A DNA stretch of 52,719 nt, taken from Zygnema cylindricum (Eukaryota; Streptophyta; Zygnematophyceae; Zygnematales; Zygnemataceae). This document shows, one piece after another, positions 1-13,913 of this stretch (position 1 is the stretch's first letter; the number at the start of each line of letters is the position of its first letter). The stretch covers positions 258,798 to 311,516 of the forward strand of contig JBBHKE010000276.1 of the NCBI GenBank assembly GCA_037447655.1, written 5' to 3'. The notes under the pieces were generated by a model. The model did no database searches. It was not told where the DNA came from and was given only the letters and a program-made list of their open reading frames with translations. A program made the translations under genes and the position numbers.

Positions 1-325
1 CTTTTTTTATCTCCTGTTTTTTCTCCTTTTTTTTCTCCTGTTTTTTCTCCTTTTTTTCCTCCTTTTTTTCCTCCTTTTTTTTCTCCTTTTTTTTCTCCCT
101 CTTTCTCCTCTACTTTCTCCTCCTCTTTTTCCTCTTCATTCCCCTCTTCATTCTCCTCTTTTTCTTCCTCTTTTTCCTCTTTTTTTCTCCTTTTTTTTCT
201 CCTGTTTTTTCTCCTTTTTTTTCTCCTTTTTTTCTCCTTTTTTCTCTCTTTTTTTTCTCCTTCTTTCTCCTCTTCTTTCTCCTCTTCATTCCCCTCCTCA
301 TTCTCCTCTTTTTCCTCTAGATGAA
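1..325. repeat. CT-rich (TTTTTTCTCC)-type microsatellite
   Basis: The plus strand is almost pure pyrimidine, built from imperfect repeats of TTTTTTTCTCC, CTCCTCTTCATTCC and similar units. Open frames here encode only K/R/E runs on the minus strand and are low-complexity artefacts. The array is cut by the window edge. Confidence 0.9.
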
Positions 326-3608
<3,283 letters not shown>

Positions 3609-4505
3609 TAGTGTTGTGTATCGGTAAAAAACTTATCGCGATAACACCGATACCGATAGTTATCGGTTATCGAACGGTCAGCGGTTCCGATATATCGGTC
3701 TGGGACCAACAAATTCCATATCGGCGATAACTTAAAAAATATATAGTATGCATACAATAGTACTTTATAACATACTGTATTATTTTATTGATTTTATATA
3801 GCGTGGCCTGCCACGTATGAAAACCTGTTCCGTTACAGTTTAACTGCAATTTATTACGGTAAACGCAGCACATAAACGTTGGCCAGTTAACTGAACACAA
3901 ATTTTACGGCGACGTACGGAAATTTACGAAAAAACTGGTGAACATGGAACTGGAAAAGGACGGCGGACACAAAAGTATAACGGACGTAAAATAACATTCT
4001 GCGCGGCGCCGGAATCGAACGGACGACTTGGAATGAGAAAACAGGAACGGACGAGCCAGCGTGAGCGCCGGCATCCCGGAATGGCTCTTTTGGCAGCTTT
4101 TGCCAAAAAAAGCCGACAGATTGACACGTGGCAGGTCCCTAGTGGATCTCAAGGAAATCAAGGGACAAAGCCATGGCGTCGGATGTGAAAGGTACATCGT
4201 TTTTATTGGATCCGTATCAAAATCGTACAGATTTCATGGCGGCTACAGTACTTTCTATGCTTGTACACGTCCGGAGAATATGACGTACAGTTGATTGTAC
4301 AGACCGTACATTTATCTGTACGGTCCGTACAGCTATCGCCGATAATTATCGTTATCGGCATTATCGCCGATAAGTACCCGATATTATCGGCTACTTATCG
4401 GCGATAAGTTCGATGTCGATATATCGTACCAATATATCGATTATCGGATACCCGAAAAAAGGCCCATATCGGTTATCGGCAAATCCTTACCGATGCACAA
4501 CCCTA
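3609..4505. mobile_element. Non-autonomous hAT-like DNA transposon
   Basis: The termini form inverted repeats: TAGTGTTGTGTATCGGTAA at the left and the complement of TAGGGTTGTGCATCGGTAA at the right, 17 of 19 matching. Both ends carry clustered subterminal ATCGG/CCGAT motifs, as is usual for plant hAT elements. The flanking 8-mers (CTAAAAAC / CTATTTTC) match only in part, so the target-site duplication is decayed or absent. No transposase frame is visible, so the element would need help in trans. Calling it hAT is inference from the TIR start TAGGG and the subterminal repeats. Confidence 0.6.
4001..4061 (-). other. tRNA-like sequence with perfect B box
   Basis: The minus strand reads GTTCGATTCCGGCGCC, a canonical B-box core with a tRNA-like 3' side. 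A possible A box (TGGCTCGTCCG) lies about 40 nt upstream. It sits inside the hAT-like element. It is probably a captured tRNA pseudogene or SINE head, not a working tRNA, because the acceptor stem does not close. Confidence 0.3.
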
Positions 4506-4513
4506 CTATTTTC

Positions 4514-5935
4514 ACTTACTTTTGAACTATGGTTCAAAGCAATTTTTTACAATTTGGTGCGTCATTAGAGATTGTACACTGTCGACAGCGTCACGGGCAT
4601 TGTCGACGTGTACAATCGTCACGCCCTTAAGTGACAACTTCGTTTGGTACACATAGGGACACCCCAAATCCGGGTCCACCGGATCTGCGCTAAAATACAA
4701 AGTAAATTTTATAAGTTTGAAGTAAAATAAAGAGCGACTGCGAAACTTTCGTAGGCTTGACGCTTTTGTCGTCTTCTAAACTGCTGTAGGCTTTAATATG
4801 GCGCGGGCGGTGAAAAACGACGAAAAATTAGGCCAAATACAGTTAAGAAATTTGAATTATTGTACGGATTCTTGACAGTGGCCGCGCAAGTCATCGACAC
4901 GCGAGACGACAGTTCCGTAAAAACTGTACCAAAGTACAGAAGTGACGTGGCGGCATACAAGTCAAGGTATGAGACGGACAGCAAAAGCGACGGAATAAAT
5001 TAAATGCAGGAGATCTTCGAGATTGGCTGATTCTGTTGGGCGGATGATTCTCATCAAAAAGATTCTATAATGGTCCCAAAACTCTTCGACTGTCACGTCA
5101 CACGTCACGCTAAATGTTGTAGACATGTCATTGGCCGCTCTAGTCTTTTTTAGTCCTTGAATCATTGCATTTTGGACGGTTTCTATCGCAGTTTAGAAAA
5201 ACCCGTCATAGCTGACTTACAGAACTGCGAACTGAGCCAATAGATATCCAGTTATTCACCCTTTTAACTCTTTTGTTTCAGGACAACGAAAAGAATTGCT
5301 CTTATTTTTAATTAAAGTGTAGCGTCACCAAGCGTGACTCATTATAATTACCGTACAGTACTGTATCTCATTTGTTTTGGGCCATACGATTAAATATCGG
5401 ACGGCTGCCAATCGCCCACGAATTGAAAACTGTTGCAATAGGCGGCCAGATGTGTCCAAAAATTCTTGAATCTCCCTTCACACGTGAGAGTTTCGGGTTT
5501 TTTAGGGTTTTTTAGGCCAAAACGTGCGACCGGGCGACGGTGGTCAAACAGTGGTCAATCATTGCAATATATATTTTATTCCAGCATATATTATATTATA
5601 TTATTAGCATATATTCGTTCCAAACTTCCAACATAAGGGGCTTTCTAGATTTTTCGCTTCGTAGTTCGCACCGACATTCTGGGAGATTCGGCTTCTAGTG
5701 AACGTACGGACGTACCTTTTCCGACGCCCAGATATATTGTAAGCATTCAAAATTTACGTGACAACCGCGCGGTTTACAAAATTACTGTACAGTACCCAAT
5801 CTTCGTGACGCTCCTACTTCCACAAAAACATTTTCATCCGTCATTTTCTACGTTTTACACCAGAATTGTACGGATATCGTACAGAAGCTACAGTACAGTA
5901 CGTGTGAGTGTTCAAACCATAGTTCAAAAGTAGGC
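4514..5935. mobile_element. Candidate inverted-repeat DNA element
   Basis: 4514-4540 contains TACTTTTGAACTATGGTT. 5910-5935 contains the same 18-mer in inverted orientation. A third, direct copy lies at 7330-7356. Two inverted copies 1.4 kb apart suggest element termini. No transposase frame and no clear target-site duplication are seen, so boundaries are tentative. Part of the interior (about 4575-4740) recurs inverted at about 45540-45650, which supports a dispersed repeat. Confidence 0.4.
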
Positions 5936-5969
5936 GTTTTTTGGTAGGCCTTTCGTAGGCCGCCTTTAG

Positions 5970-6155
5970 CGTAAGTTGTGTTACGGGCTTTCCATGCGAT
6001 CTTCTTAGATCGCTACTTTCATCAGCGACCGTCCGATCGTCCGAATCTGACGATAGTCCTATCGTAAGTTGTGTTATGGGATTTTCATGTGATCTTCTTA
6101 GATCGTTACTTTCATCAAAGACCGTCAGATCGTCCGAATCTGACGGTTTAAATAA
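5970..6155. repeat. 93-bp tandem duplication
   Basis: Two units, 5970-6062 and 6063-6155, begin CGTAAGTTGTGTTA and end in GTCCGAATCTGACG, with roughly 85-90% identity by eye. The period is a multiple of three, so one minus-strand frame reads as two 31-residue repeats (S-D-S-D-D ... D-L-R-R-S-H ... Q-L-T). That frame has no ATG, and I do not call it a gene. Confidence 0.75.
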
Positions 6156-6559
6156 AATGTCGCTCAAAACTTACAGAAAAATATTTTTTTGTCCGATTTC
6201 TTTAACAAATTTAGACATGACGTTTAATTCTCTATCGATCCATGCGCAACTCAACCCTGTTACTATTTTATTTCATTTTGCGACTAATACAATATGGGTC
6301 TTAAGGCCATATTGCATAGTTGTTCACGGCGATTAGTGCGAACGTACCGTACGCGACGAATTATACGTAACAAACGCATTGAACCTTTTGATCAAATCGT
6401 AAAAAATCGTTAATGAATTTCCTTCCATACTATTCCGTACATAAAAAAACAAAAAACTATTACATATAACGCAGTGTGCAAGTCTTTCCAGTTAAATGAG
6501 CGGTAAAACAATAAACCCTTTATACTTTTATCACACACATCACCTCTATCGAAACTTCT

Positions 6560-6660
6560 TCACCAACCGGTAGTCCATGTGTCCACCTTAGGTTACGATG
6601 AACTTGTGACGTACCCAGGTTCGAATGTCACTAAGGTAAAATTTTGTGAAATTTCGTCTG
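6560..6660 (+). other. Possible tRNA-derived SINE head
   Basis: ACCCAGGTTCGAATGTCAC at about 6616-6634 contains a near-consensus B box (GGTTCGAATG), followed by a short TAAGGTAAAATTTTGTG segment. An A box is not convincing. This could be a chance match or a decayed SINE. Confidence 0.2.
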
Positions 6661-7756
6661 TCCGAGCCTATCTGACAGACAGACATGGCCGCCTTCTGTC
6701 TGCCTTCTTTCTCTATCTCGCAGACAGCGCATTACTCCAAAAAAAAAAATACAGACCAAGAACTAATGACATTTACCCACTCCTCTCCTCGATTTCTAGG
6801 CATGATTGCTTTTGTCGAAGTCCGGAGGCGAGGATAGTCAAAAGCTTGGGAGGGAGGAGGGTAGGATATGGGGAAGCGGCTTCCTCGCGGTTTCGTTTTC
6901 AATGTTCCATGGCGTCTTCTTTCAAAAAAAATTGAAGACGACGCCTGTACAAATTTCAAATTGAACGCGCGAAATTATGGTGACGTTCAACGTCTCTTTT
7001 CGAAAATGTCCGTACATTTTCGATTCTAAAACGTACAACTTCCGTGGTATTTCTGTTCAGTTCACTGAACAGAAAGTACCAATAACTACGACGCGTATTT
7101 CCCGTTTTATTCCGTACATATCCGTAAAATAATTTTCAGTTACAGTAATTTGTTTACATGTTTCCGTAAATACTTCAGTTTCAGTTTACAGTAGACGTTT
7201 TTTAACGATTTTTTCAAAAGTCACGAATTATACGTTTCAATCGTAAAAAAGGAAAAAATCGTGCGATTTGAACAACTATGGCATATTGTATGTTTTGCGT
7301 ACAATAGGCATATTGTATGGGCGTACGGTCACCTACTTTTGAACTATGGTTCAAACCTTTTAGAGCAGTTTCTGGTACCAGAAGCAGAAAAGTTGTCCGT
7401 ACACCAAAAAACTCTCAGAACCGTTCCCAGAATTCTACAAGTGGAGGAGCCATCGGTGCCTCCTCCGCTACCAGACATTTTTTCTGTACGGTAAGGACGC
7501 CACGCGGTCAATTTCCGGAAGTTCCGGTCCTAAAACGGTATGTACAGCTGGACATAGTGACGGTCAGATATATTCTGAGTAACCGTACGATTTCAAGTAC
7601 ACTTTCCTACTTGATTTCTGAGGCGTGTGGAACAGAAGGACAGAACGCTAACAATGACACCATAGATGTCCCGTGCTCATAATACGCACGAAACGAACGC
7701 GCGAATACTACGCACGATACGCATTTAACGATGATGAAAATGTGATAAAATGCGTA

Positions 7757-8300
7757 CCAGACAACGTACCTGTACTTTTTTGTACATTTGCGTACTGTCT
7801 TCGTACATTTCAGTACTTTTAGGGTTATTAAGGGGGGTTTGAGGAATTTTAGGGTACATTCTCGTGCATTCTCATATATTTCTGTTAAACAGCCAACTTT
7901 TATTCGTACATTTACGTACAGTGTCCGTATTTTTATCGTACTTTTTACGGTTATTATTTTGAGTTTTTAGGGTACATTTTCGTACGTTTCCGTATTTTTC
8001 AGTTATACGGACTTACACCTTTCGTACATTTACGTACATCGTCCGTATATTTCAGTACTTTAAGGGTTATTGAAGGGGGGATTTTAGGGTGTTTAGGGTA
8101 TTTCCCGTGCATTTCGTACATTCCGGTAAATTACAGTACAGCTGCGTTACATTATCCATACTCTTAGGTTTTTTAGGGTGTAAATTTCGTACAGTGCCGT
8201 ACATTTTCGTATGTTTCTCGTACGTTCTAGGCATTTTTAAGGATTTTTTAGGGTTAACGGGACGGTTTCGTACGTTTTCGTACATCGTACAGCGAAAACT
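7757..8300. repeat. Degenerate ~120-bp tandem array (CGTACATTTACGTACA)
   Basis: About four diverged units start near 7775, 7905, 8018 and 8180. Each has TTCGTACATTTACGTAC, then CCGTATTTT or CAGTACTTT, then AGGGTTATT or TTTTAGGGT. The TTTTAGGGTT words are telomere-like but are not a TTTAGGG array. It is noncoding. Confidence 0.55.
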
Positions 8301-9460
8301 AATGAACGGTATGAAAAGTAACGAATAATACGTAAAAATCGAAAAAAGCCGAGATCCGTACGAATTGGACAACAAGGGATGACACGTACGAAACGACAAA
8401 TTACAGCAATCTAGAAAATGGTTTGTATTTACGTGGCGGCTGAAGGATGGCCACACCACGAAACTGTTTGTCAAATTAACCTTCACATTAATAATTTGAC
8501 TGCAATTGTCAGAAAACGTTGTTATAATTTGTCGTTTAGTGACGCCAACAAACTGACCGTTTGGCATCTAAATCACTTGAGACAAAAGATATCTTGACAG
8601 CTGCACTAAATTCCATCAGGCCATCCCCCAATCGACTTTACACACGTGTCGATATTTTTATGGTGTAACGTAGTTTTGAGTACAGGTGGAATTATCTCTA
8701 AAGATTTTATTTTTGGAACCACTAGGCCGTACGGCTGTTTGGACAAATGAAAAAGTGTAGGAGGCATGAAGTTTCATAGGACAGCTGGCAAAGGACCCTC
8801 GTAAAGGACACTATTGTACGGATCACGATTTTGGTCGATTCTGCGTCCAGCCTGCCTACTGTCAGATGGTCTCCTTCGCGTGTACGAAATTTCATTTATC
8901 CATTGGAATCATCTTCTGTGTCCACGTGGAGCATTTTCACGCAGTCAATACAATACTTTACTGTAGCTGTCTATCTTCTTCCTTGAAGACGGTTGTTTCT
9001 GGGCGATCTTTTCACGGATACTCAAAAAAATCAAAAAACTGTTTACTCTAGGACCCTTAGGGCTTCGGCTCCTTCGGCGAAATTGTGCCACGCTTCCCAT
9101 TCGTTTTACAAAGCGCGATGACCAGACAAAATAGCAACGATTGCTTTAGACGACTGTTAATTTCTTACGCGTGTAAATAATGGGCAAACGTAAAAAACAG
9201 GAAAGACTAAATCTGCCCGTGAAAAATTTAGAAAGCTATTCAGCCCGTCGGTTAAAGAATGCCGATTCGTCCAATTCGCGAGATGATCCATTAAAAATGA
9301 AAAATAGGACGCCTAAAAGTTAAAACAGTCTTAAGATGAGAGATCTTTCAAATACTTTTGTCTCTTCCCGCATTACTTTTTCATTTTGTTTGTACCTGCC
9401 CGCGGCTCATTCCCTGAGCCGAATTGGATGACGTCAGTCATTTGAGATATACCACAAGTA

Positions 9461-10080
9461 CACCGCGAATCGTAATTAGAGTAAATTACTCTAATTCGGT
9501 CGCTCGAAATTTCGACTCTATGACATCAAATAGAGTAAATGATTCTAATTTTTTCATTATTCTAATTTAAGTAAGTTTAATTAGCGTAACAGAATTGTAA
9601 TATAGGTTCGTTTTAAATAGTGTGGAGTACGGACGACTTTCGACCGTGTAAAACTGTACTTTTTTAATTAAAAAAGTACAAATAATGATTTAATACAATC
9701 GCGCTCGCACGTGAAATCGGACTAAGCGAAAATTCAATCACATCGAAAAAAAGCCGTTCGCATAACTCTCGTCCGTCGACAGCATCGTCGTCAGTGTGAA
9801 CATTAACTGACATTCAGCGCGATAAATAATACTAGCGTCATAATGACGTCAAAAATATACGGACTGACAGATTTTGTACATCCACGTAATTTAGTGTTTA
9901 TAATTTCAGCGCGGATATTTATTGTCGACATAACCCAATATAGAGTACTTAAATAAATTAGAGTAAACTTCGACTGTGAAAAAGTTCTATCACATAAATT
10001 AGAGTTCATTACTCTAATTGTTTTTTTTTTGGTTTTTTTACTCTAATTTTTTCATTACACTAATTACGATTCGCGGTGTA
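9461..10080. mobile_element. MITE-like element with TA target duplication
   Basis: The ends are inverted repeats: CACCGCGAATCGTAATTAG at the left and its complement CTAATTACGATTCGCGGTG at the right, flanked by TA on both sides. The interior holds several copies of the palindrome-like ATTAGAGTAA / TTACTCTAAT (about 9476, 9530, 9955, 10000, 10040). The size of about 620 bp, the TA duplication and the lack of an ORF fit a Tc1/Mariner-type MITE, though the TIR is not the usual Stowaway CTCCCTCC. It lies beyond exon 4 of RRP8, so it may sit in that gene's fourth intron. Confidence 0.65.
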
Positions 10081-10624
10081 ATCATACAAAAAGTGTACAA
10101 TTTTCTTACAGTTTTCTGTACAATTACTATGATTACTAGCCAGTAACAGCGTTCGTATAATTACCCTATTACTCAATTCCCAAAAATCTTATAAGATATA
10201 CCAAGGAAACAAAAGCATAAAAAGCTTATAACCCACCCACAAGATGGTGACACATGAAGTTTTAAAAAGACATAATGGTCCACGATTAATCTCATTTCCA
10301 ATCCACACATCTTCAGCTTATCCAAACTCTACTAAAAATATGAGAATTGTGCAATGTAGCAACTACGCTCAAATTCAACTCTTTTTAACCAGAGTCGCAC
10401 AACCTGACTGCACTAGGCAAGAAAACCTTAGTCTGAGGAGATGTCATTCCTAACTGTACCCAAATTCCTTCAAATCCCTTGATCCTCAAACCCTAAGCTT
10501 ATATCAAATTGTACTCCCTGAAAGCTCCAAATCTGAAAACCCTAAATTTCAGTAGTTTATATTAACAACAATCTGAACTCTTTCCTAAAAGACTTAGGCC
10601 ATTTTTGAACAGGAGGATACTTAC
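10081..10624 (-). other. Start of RRP8 intron 4 (or truncation zone)
   Basis: This follows the GTAAGT donor of RRP8 exon 4 on the minus strand. No frame here continues the methyltransferase domain beyond D-F-G-C-G. A faint resemblance to the next expected exon near 10330-10410 is interrupted by stops and is not called. Confidence 0.5.
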
Positions 10625-13600
10625 CACAGCCAAAGTCAGCTACCACGAATGTTTTGGTTCGAGACTTTAACCAATCAGCAATCACATCCACTGGAAGACG
10701 GGGCCATTGAGCTGTCTGTTCCCTATAGCCTTTATGATACTGAACCAAAAAGGAAAGAAAAGAAAAAGAAAAAGAAAAAGAAGAAGAAGAAAAAGAAGAA
10801 GAAAAAGAAAAAGAAGAAGAAAAAGAAGAAGAAAAAGAAAAAGAAAAAGAAAAAGAAAAAGTAAAAAAAAAAAGAGAACGGAAGAGGAAAAGAAAAAGGA
10901 AAAGAAAAAAGAAACGGAAGAGAAAGGAAAAGGAAAAGAAAAAGAAAAAGGAAAAGAAAAAGAAAAAGAAAAAGGAAAGAAAAAAACAAGAAAGAGAAAG
11001 GGAAAGAAAAAGAGAAAGAGAAATAGAAAGAGAAAGAGAAAAAGTGGTATCAGATACCCTGTAAGATGATTGAGCAATCAGATGCAAAACCAAAAAAGCA
11101 TCAAATTAGTAGGAACATGACCGAATAGGCCCAAACGAGTTCAAAACCTGAATATCCATTAAATCCAACAGGAAAACTTTTTAATTGCATCTTCTTGAAG
11201 CTCACCTGAACAAAAGCTTTAGGGTCCTTGCTAAAGAACTGAAACGCCTCTTGACCCCTGGAGAAAGAACCGGTTAAGTTCCCAATGAGAAAAGATTGAC
11301 AAACATGTAAACAACAAGGACTACTAAAACATTTCCTTTGCAAAGACATCAATCGGTCAAAGACGATAAAGCTCGTTAATTAATTTAGTGCGCAAATCAG
11401 ATGCCTTCCAGTCCATTTTCCAAGAATGTCCATTAAAACCCTTCAAATGATCTGTTTATTCTTCAACCATTCCCATTGAACATTTGAGGATTGTTGGTAA
11501 AGTTAAATGTTAAGGTAATCTCTTCTACAATTTTATAAAAACAGTATCTGGTTTGTTAAAAGCATATTTCTTTTACCAGCAACACACTTGAAATTAAGGG
11601 TTACCAAATAATGCAAACAATAAGTACAGCAAGACCATAAAAATGGACACCATACAACATAACAACAAAAGAATACCAGCGGGTAACAGTTTTATGAAAA
11701 CAATCAAAGGTCTCAAAAGGAAACAGAAACCGGAATAAAAAATAACACATAAGCATTTCGAACGCCTAAGATTGGTAATAACAGGAAATGAATGAGGTGA
11801 TGATGCCTTGGTGGTGACTTCACAACCATATCTACTACTAGACGTAAACTTAATTATTCGCTCCCAAGAATGGATTGAGAAATGAGCGCTAACAAGTCAG
11901 GATATATAGAAGCATTGTGAGGTATATCGCTGATAAATGGATTCATGCACAGAGAGTTGTTTCAATGGTACGCCAAATGTGATGTGTTATAGAACGTAAT
12001 AACCTTAAGAGACCATGCATAGCTTAGACTCTCCATCTACAGAACTCTCTAACTAAACATACACTAGTAGCCTCCATGAATCACCTCTAGGCTGATGAAA
12101 GACTTGGTTAAGTGCTAAATCTGAGCCACCCATTGAAGAGAAAGCAGGGCTTGACAGTTGGTCGGAAAATGTTGCCTGCAAGTGTATAGTTTTTCGTTGA
12201 GCATTCGAAATTGGCCTCCTTGAAGCCTCAACCGCATCTATGACCATTCCAGAGAAAATAATGAACATAAGTAAACATTTAAGAATATCAAAACCTACAA
12301 ATGCAACAATTGTGAAGAGAAGAAGGAAGACATTTATATTTGCAGTGCCCAAAAGGCATGAAAGAAGTAACTTGGTGCACTAAACATACTCCGATGTTTG
12401 TGGCCATTAGACTTGCGAAGAATGACAACATTTGACAGAGAAAATTTAGGTTAATGCTGCATAAAAGACATCTCGTAACTACTGCTTTCCATTTATGACA
12501 ATGCCTATGATAAAGAAATAAAATCTTAATATGCTAAAAAACCAACCAAACAAGAATGTGACAAAGAGATAGTCGTTGACAAAAAGAGAGCACATGTTAC
12601 CCTCCCGTTGATCTATCAACACTACATTCCCATTGTCATTAGAGTTAATAACTGTAATGTCGAGTAAGTGTTTTTTTTGACCCAAAATCATAATTTAGTA
12701 TTAATAACACTCTTTGGCCCCACAATGGGAATAATTTAGTGTAGTTGATTCTAATAAAGTATTGACACTAATTATTCACTAACTCTATTAGTGATGGGGG
12801 TTGTACCTTGTCAAGTAATGAAGAAGACTTAGCCTTCTTTGTTGGCTCCTCATGCACAAGTCGTTCATTGAGCTTCATGTCTGGAGTCTTTTGCGCTTCT
12901 TTAGAATCATCATTCTCGTACAGAACTTTGTCAGGAGATTCTTTTAACAACTTGTCAACACTAATAATGGTCATAGGTTCTTCCTTACCCGTTGGTTCCA
13001 AAATTTCCAACACTCTCTCTTTCTCCTTTTTCTTTCTTTTTTTGACAACAACAGACTCTCTATCTTGGAAATGATCTTTTGTAGCACGTATCTTGACTTC
13101 ACTAGAACTTTCATTAATGCAATTGTTCACTTTTTTCAAGTCTTTCTGTAATTGAGTAATGACACCGTTTTGCTCCTTATCGACTTCACCGGTAATACCT
13201 TTCTTGGCCTTCTTACTTTTGTAAGGAGGTTCCTTCTCCTCCGTCGTCTGACCTACTTGCTTTCGTTTATTCCCATTAGACACCAGGGACTTATCTTTCA
13301 ACACTTCCTTCTCCTTTTTGTCCTTGTCCTTATCCTTTTTGTCCTTCATATCCTTCTTGTCCTCTTTGTCCTTGTCCTTGTCCTTGTCCTTGTCCTTGTC
13401 CTTGTCCTTTTTGTCCTTCATATCCTTCTTGTCCTTTTTGTCCTTTTTGTCCTTGTCCTTTTTGTCCTTTATATCCTTCTTGTCCTTTTTGTCCTTTATA
13501 TCCTTCTTGTCCTTTTTGTCTTTGCTTTCTGCCTGTCTTATCCCTCCTAATTCTGGTTGTTCTTTTGACGCCTTTCTCTGGAGCCGTTCCTGCTTCCTAC

Positions 13601-13913
13601 CCTTTTTCATGCTTTGTAAGTCATTATTCTTATTCGGTAATTCTTTCAAATAATTCACCACATTTTGCTCAAAAACTGTAATTTCTGTAGACATCTTTCC
13701 ATCCAAATCTCCATTCGTTTCTAACGTATCATTCCTCCTCTCCTCCTTCTGCTTCCTTTTCTGTTTCCTCTCCTTGTTAACCTTTCCCTTCAGTAACCCA
13801 GAGTGATTTTCACCAGACTCTAAAGAGGCTTCTTGAGGAGCCACAGGAAGCTGACAGACATCAGGAAAGGGAGGGACTTCCAAGAATAGCAAATTATCCT
13901 TTGAGGCGTTCAT
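10625..13913 (-). CDS. RRP8: RRP8-type 25S rRNA (adenine-N1) methyltransferase, 5' part
   Basis: Known role of the family: nucleolar SAM-dependent enzyme making m1A in large-subunit rRNA during ribosome biogenesis. Exons on the minus strand: 13913-12807, 12237-12176, 11257-11206 and 10739-10625. Phases agree (0, 2, 0), giving 445 codons plus one base. Exon 1 (369 aa) is a lysine-rich, nuclear-type N-terminal tail with KDK/KKDKD repeats (about residues 140-215), ending S-S-S-L-L-D-K. Exon 2 reads G-G-Q-F-R-M-L-N-E-K-L-Y-T-C, exon 3 Q-E-A-F-Q-F-F-S-K-D-P, and exon 4 Y-H-K-G-Y-R-E-Q ... W-P ... V-V-A-D-F-G-C-G (SAM motif I). These are RRP8 hallmarks in order. The start is the first in-frame ATG; the frame is open a little further upstream without one. 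Donors are AAG|GTACAA, CAG|GCAACA (a GC donor), CAG|GTGAGC and TGTG|GTAAGT. The rest of the methyltransferase domain is not in the window, so the gene is either very long or truncated. It is divergent from RAD21. Confidence 0.92.
10748..11045 (-). repeat. ~300-bp pyrimidine microsatellite at RRP8 intron 3 acceptor
   Basis: On the gene (minus) strand this is (CTTTTT)n / (TTCTTC)n / (CTTTCC)n-like, almost pure pyrimidine. It ends just before TTTTTGGTTCAG, the 3' splice site of exon 4. It is an expanded polypyrimidine tract. All long frames across it (poly-K/R/E or poly-F/S/L) are artefacts. Confidence 0.9.
13318..13519 (-). repeat. Coding minisatellite (KDK repeats) in RRP8 exon 1
   Basis: Units of TCCTTG, TCCTTTTTG and TCCTTCATATCCTTCTTG (plus strand) encode K-D-K-D, K-D-K-K-D and K-D-M/I-K-D-K-K on the minus strand without breaking the frame. 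Every unit is a multiple of three, so length changes leave the frame intact. This is expected to vary between alleles. Confidence 0.85.

Larger units (their letters stand above)
4506..9460. other. Gene-free DNA rich in transposon-like inverted and tandem repeats
   Basis: No credible coding exon was found in either strand. I specifically looked for the missing 3' exons of RRP8 on the minus strand and saw none. The sequence is strikingly rich in GTAC, TACGTAC and CGTACA words. It contains the inverted-repeat pair at 4514/5935, the 93-bp duplication at 5970, a third copy of the inverted-repeat core at 7330 and a degenerate array at 7757-8300. It is probably a pile of DNA-transposon derivatives. 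Confidence 0.5.

Noticed and set aside
5841-6167. 108-residue minus-strand frame with two 31-residue repeats
   Set aside because: No ATG, overlaps a transposon-like inverted repeat, no family recognised.
6579-6935. 118-residue plus-strand frame
   Set aside because: No recognisable motif; crosses repeat-like sequence and an A-run.
7788-7970. Telomere tract
   Set aside because: AGGGTT words are scattered and not in TTTAGGG tandem.
10330-10410. Possible RRP8 exon 5 on the minus strand
   Set aside because: Only a loose resemblance (L-N-L-S-V-V-A-T) with flanking stops and no matching splice phase.
10557-11093. Long Lys/Arg/Glu-rich and Phe/Ser/Leu-rich frames
   Set aside because: Translations of the pyrimidine microsatellite. 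Only the last 38 codons on the minus strand (10739-10625) are real, as RRP8 exon 4.
12479-12691. Minus-strand open segment with AG and GT borders (V-I-N-S-N-D-N-G-N)
   Set aside because: Looks exon-like, but its phase does not fit between RRP8 exons 1 and 2, and RRP8 proteins have no such insert. Could be a cryptic exon.
13152-13653. Plus-strand L/S/F-rich frames
   Set aside because: Shadows of the KDK-coding repeat of RRP8 exon 1.
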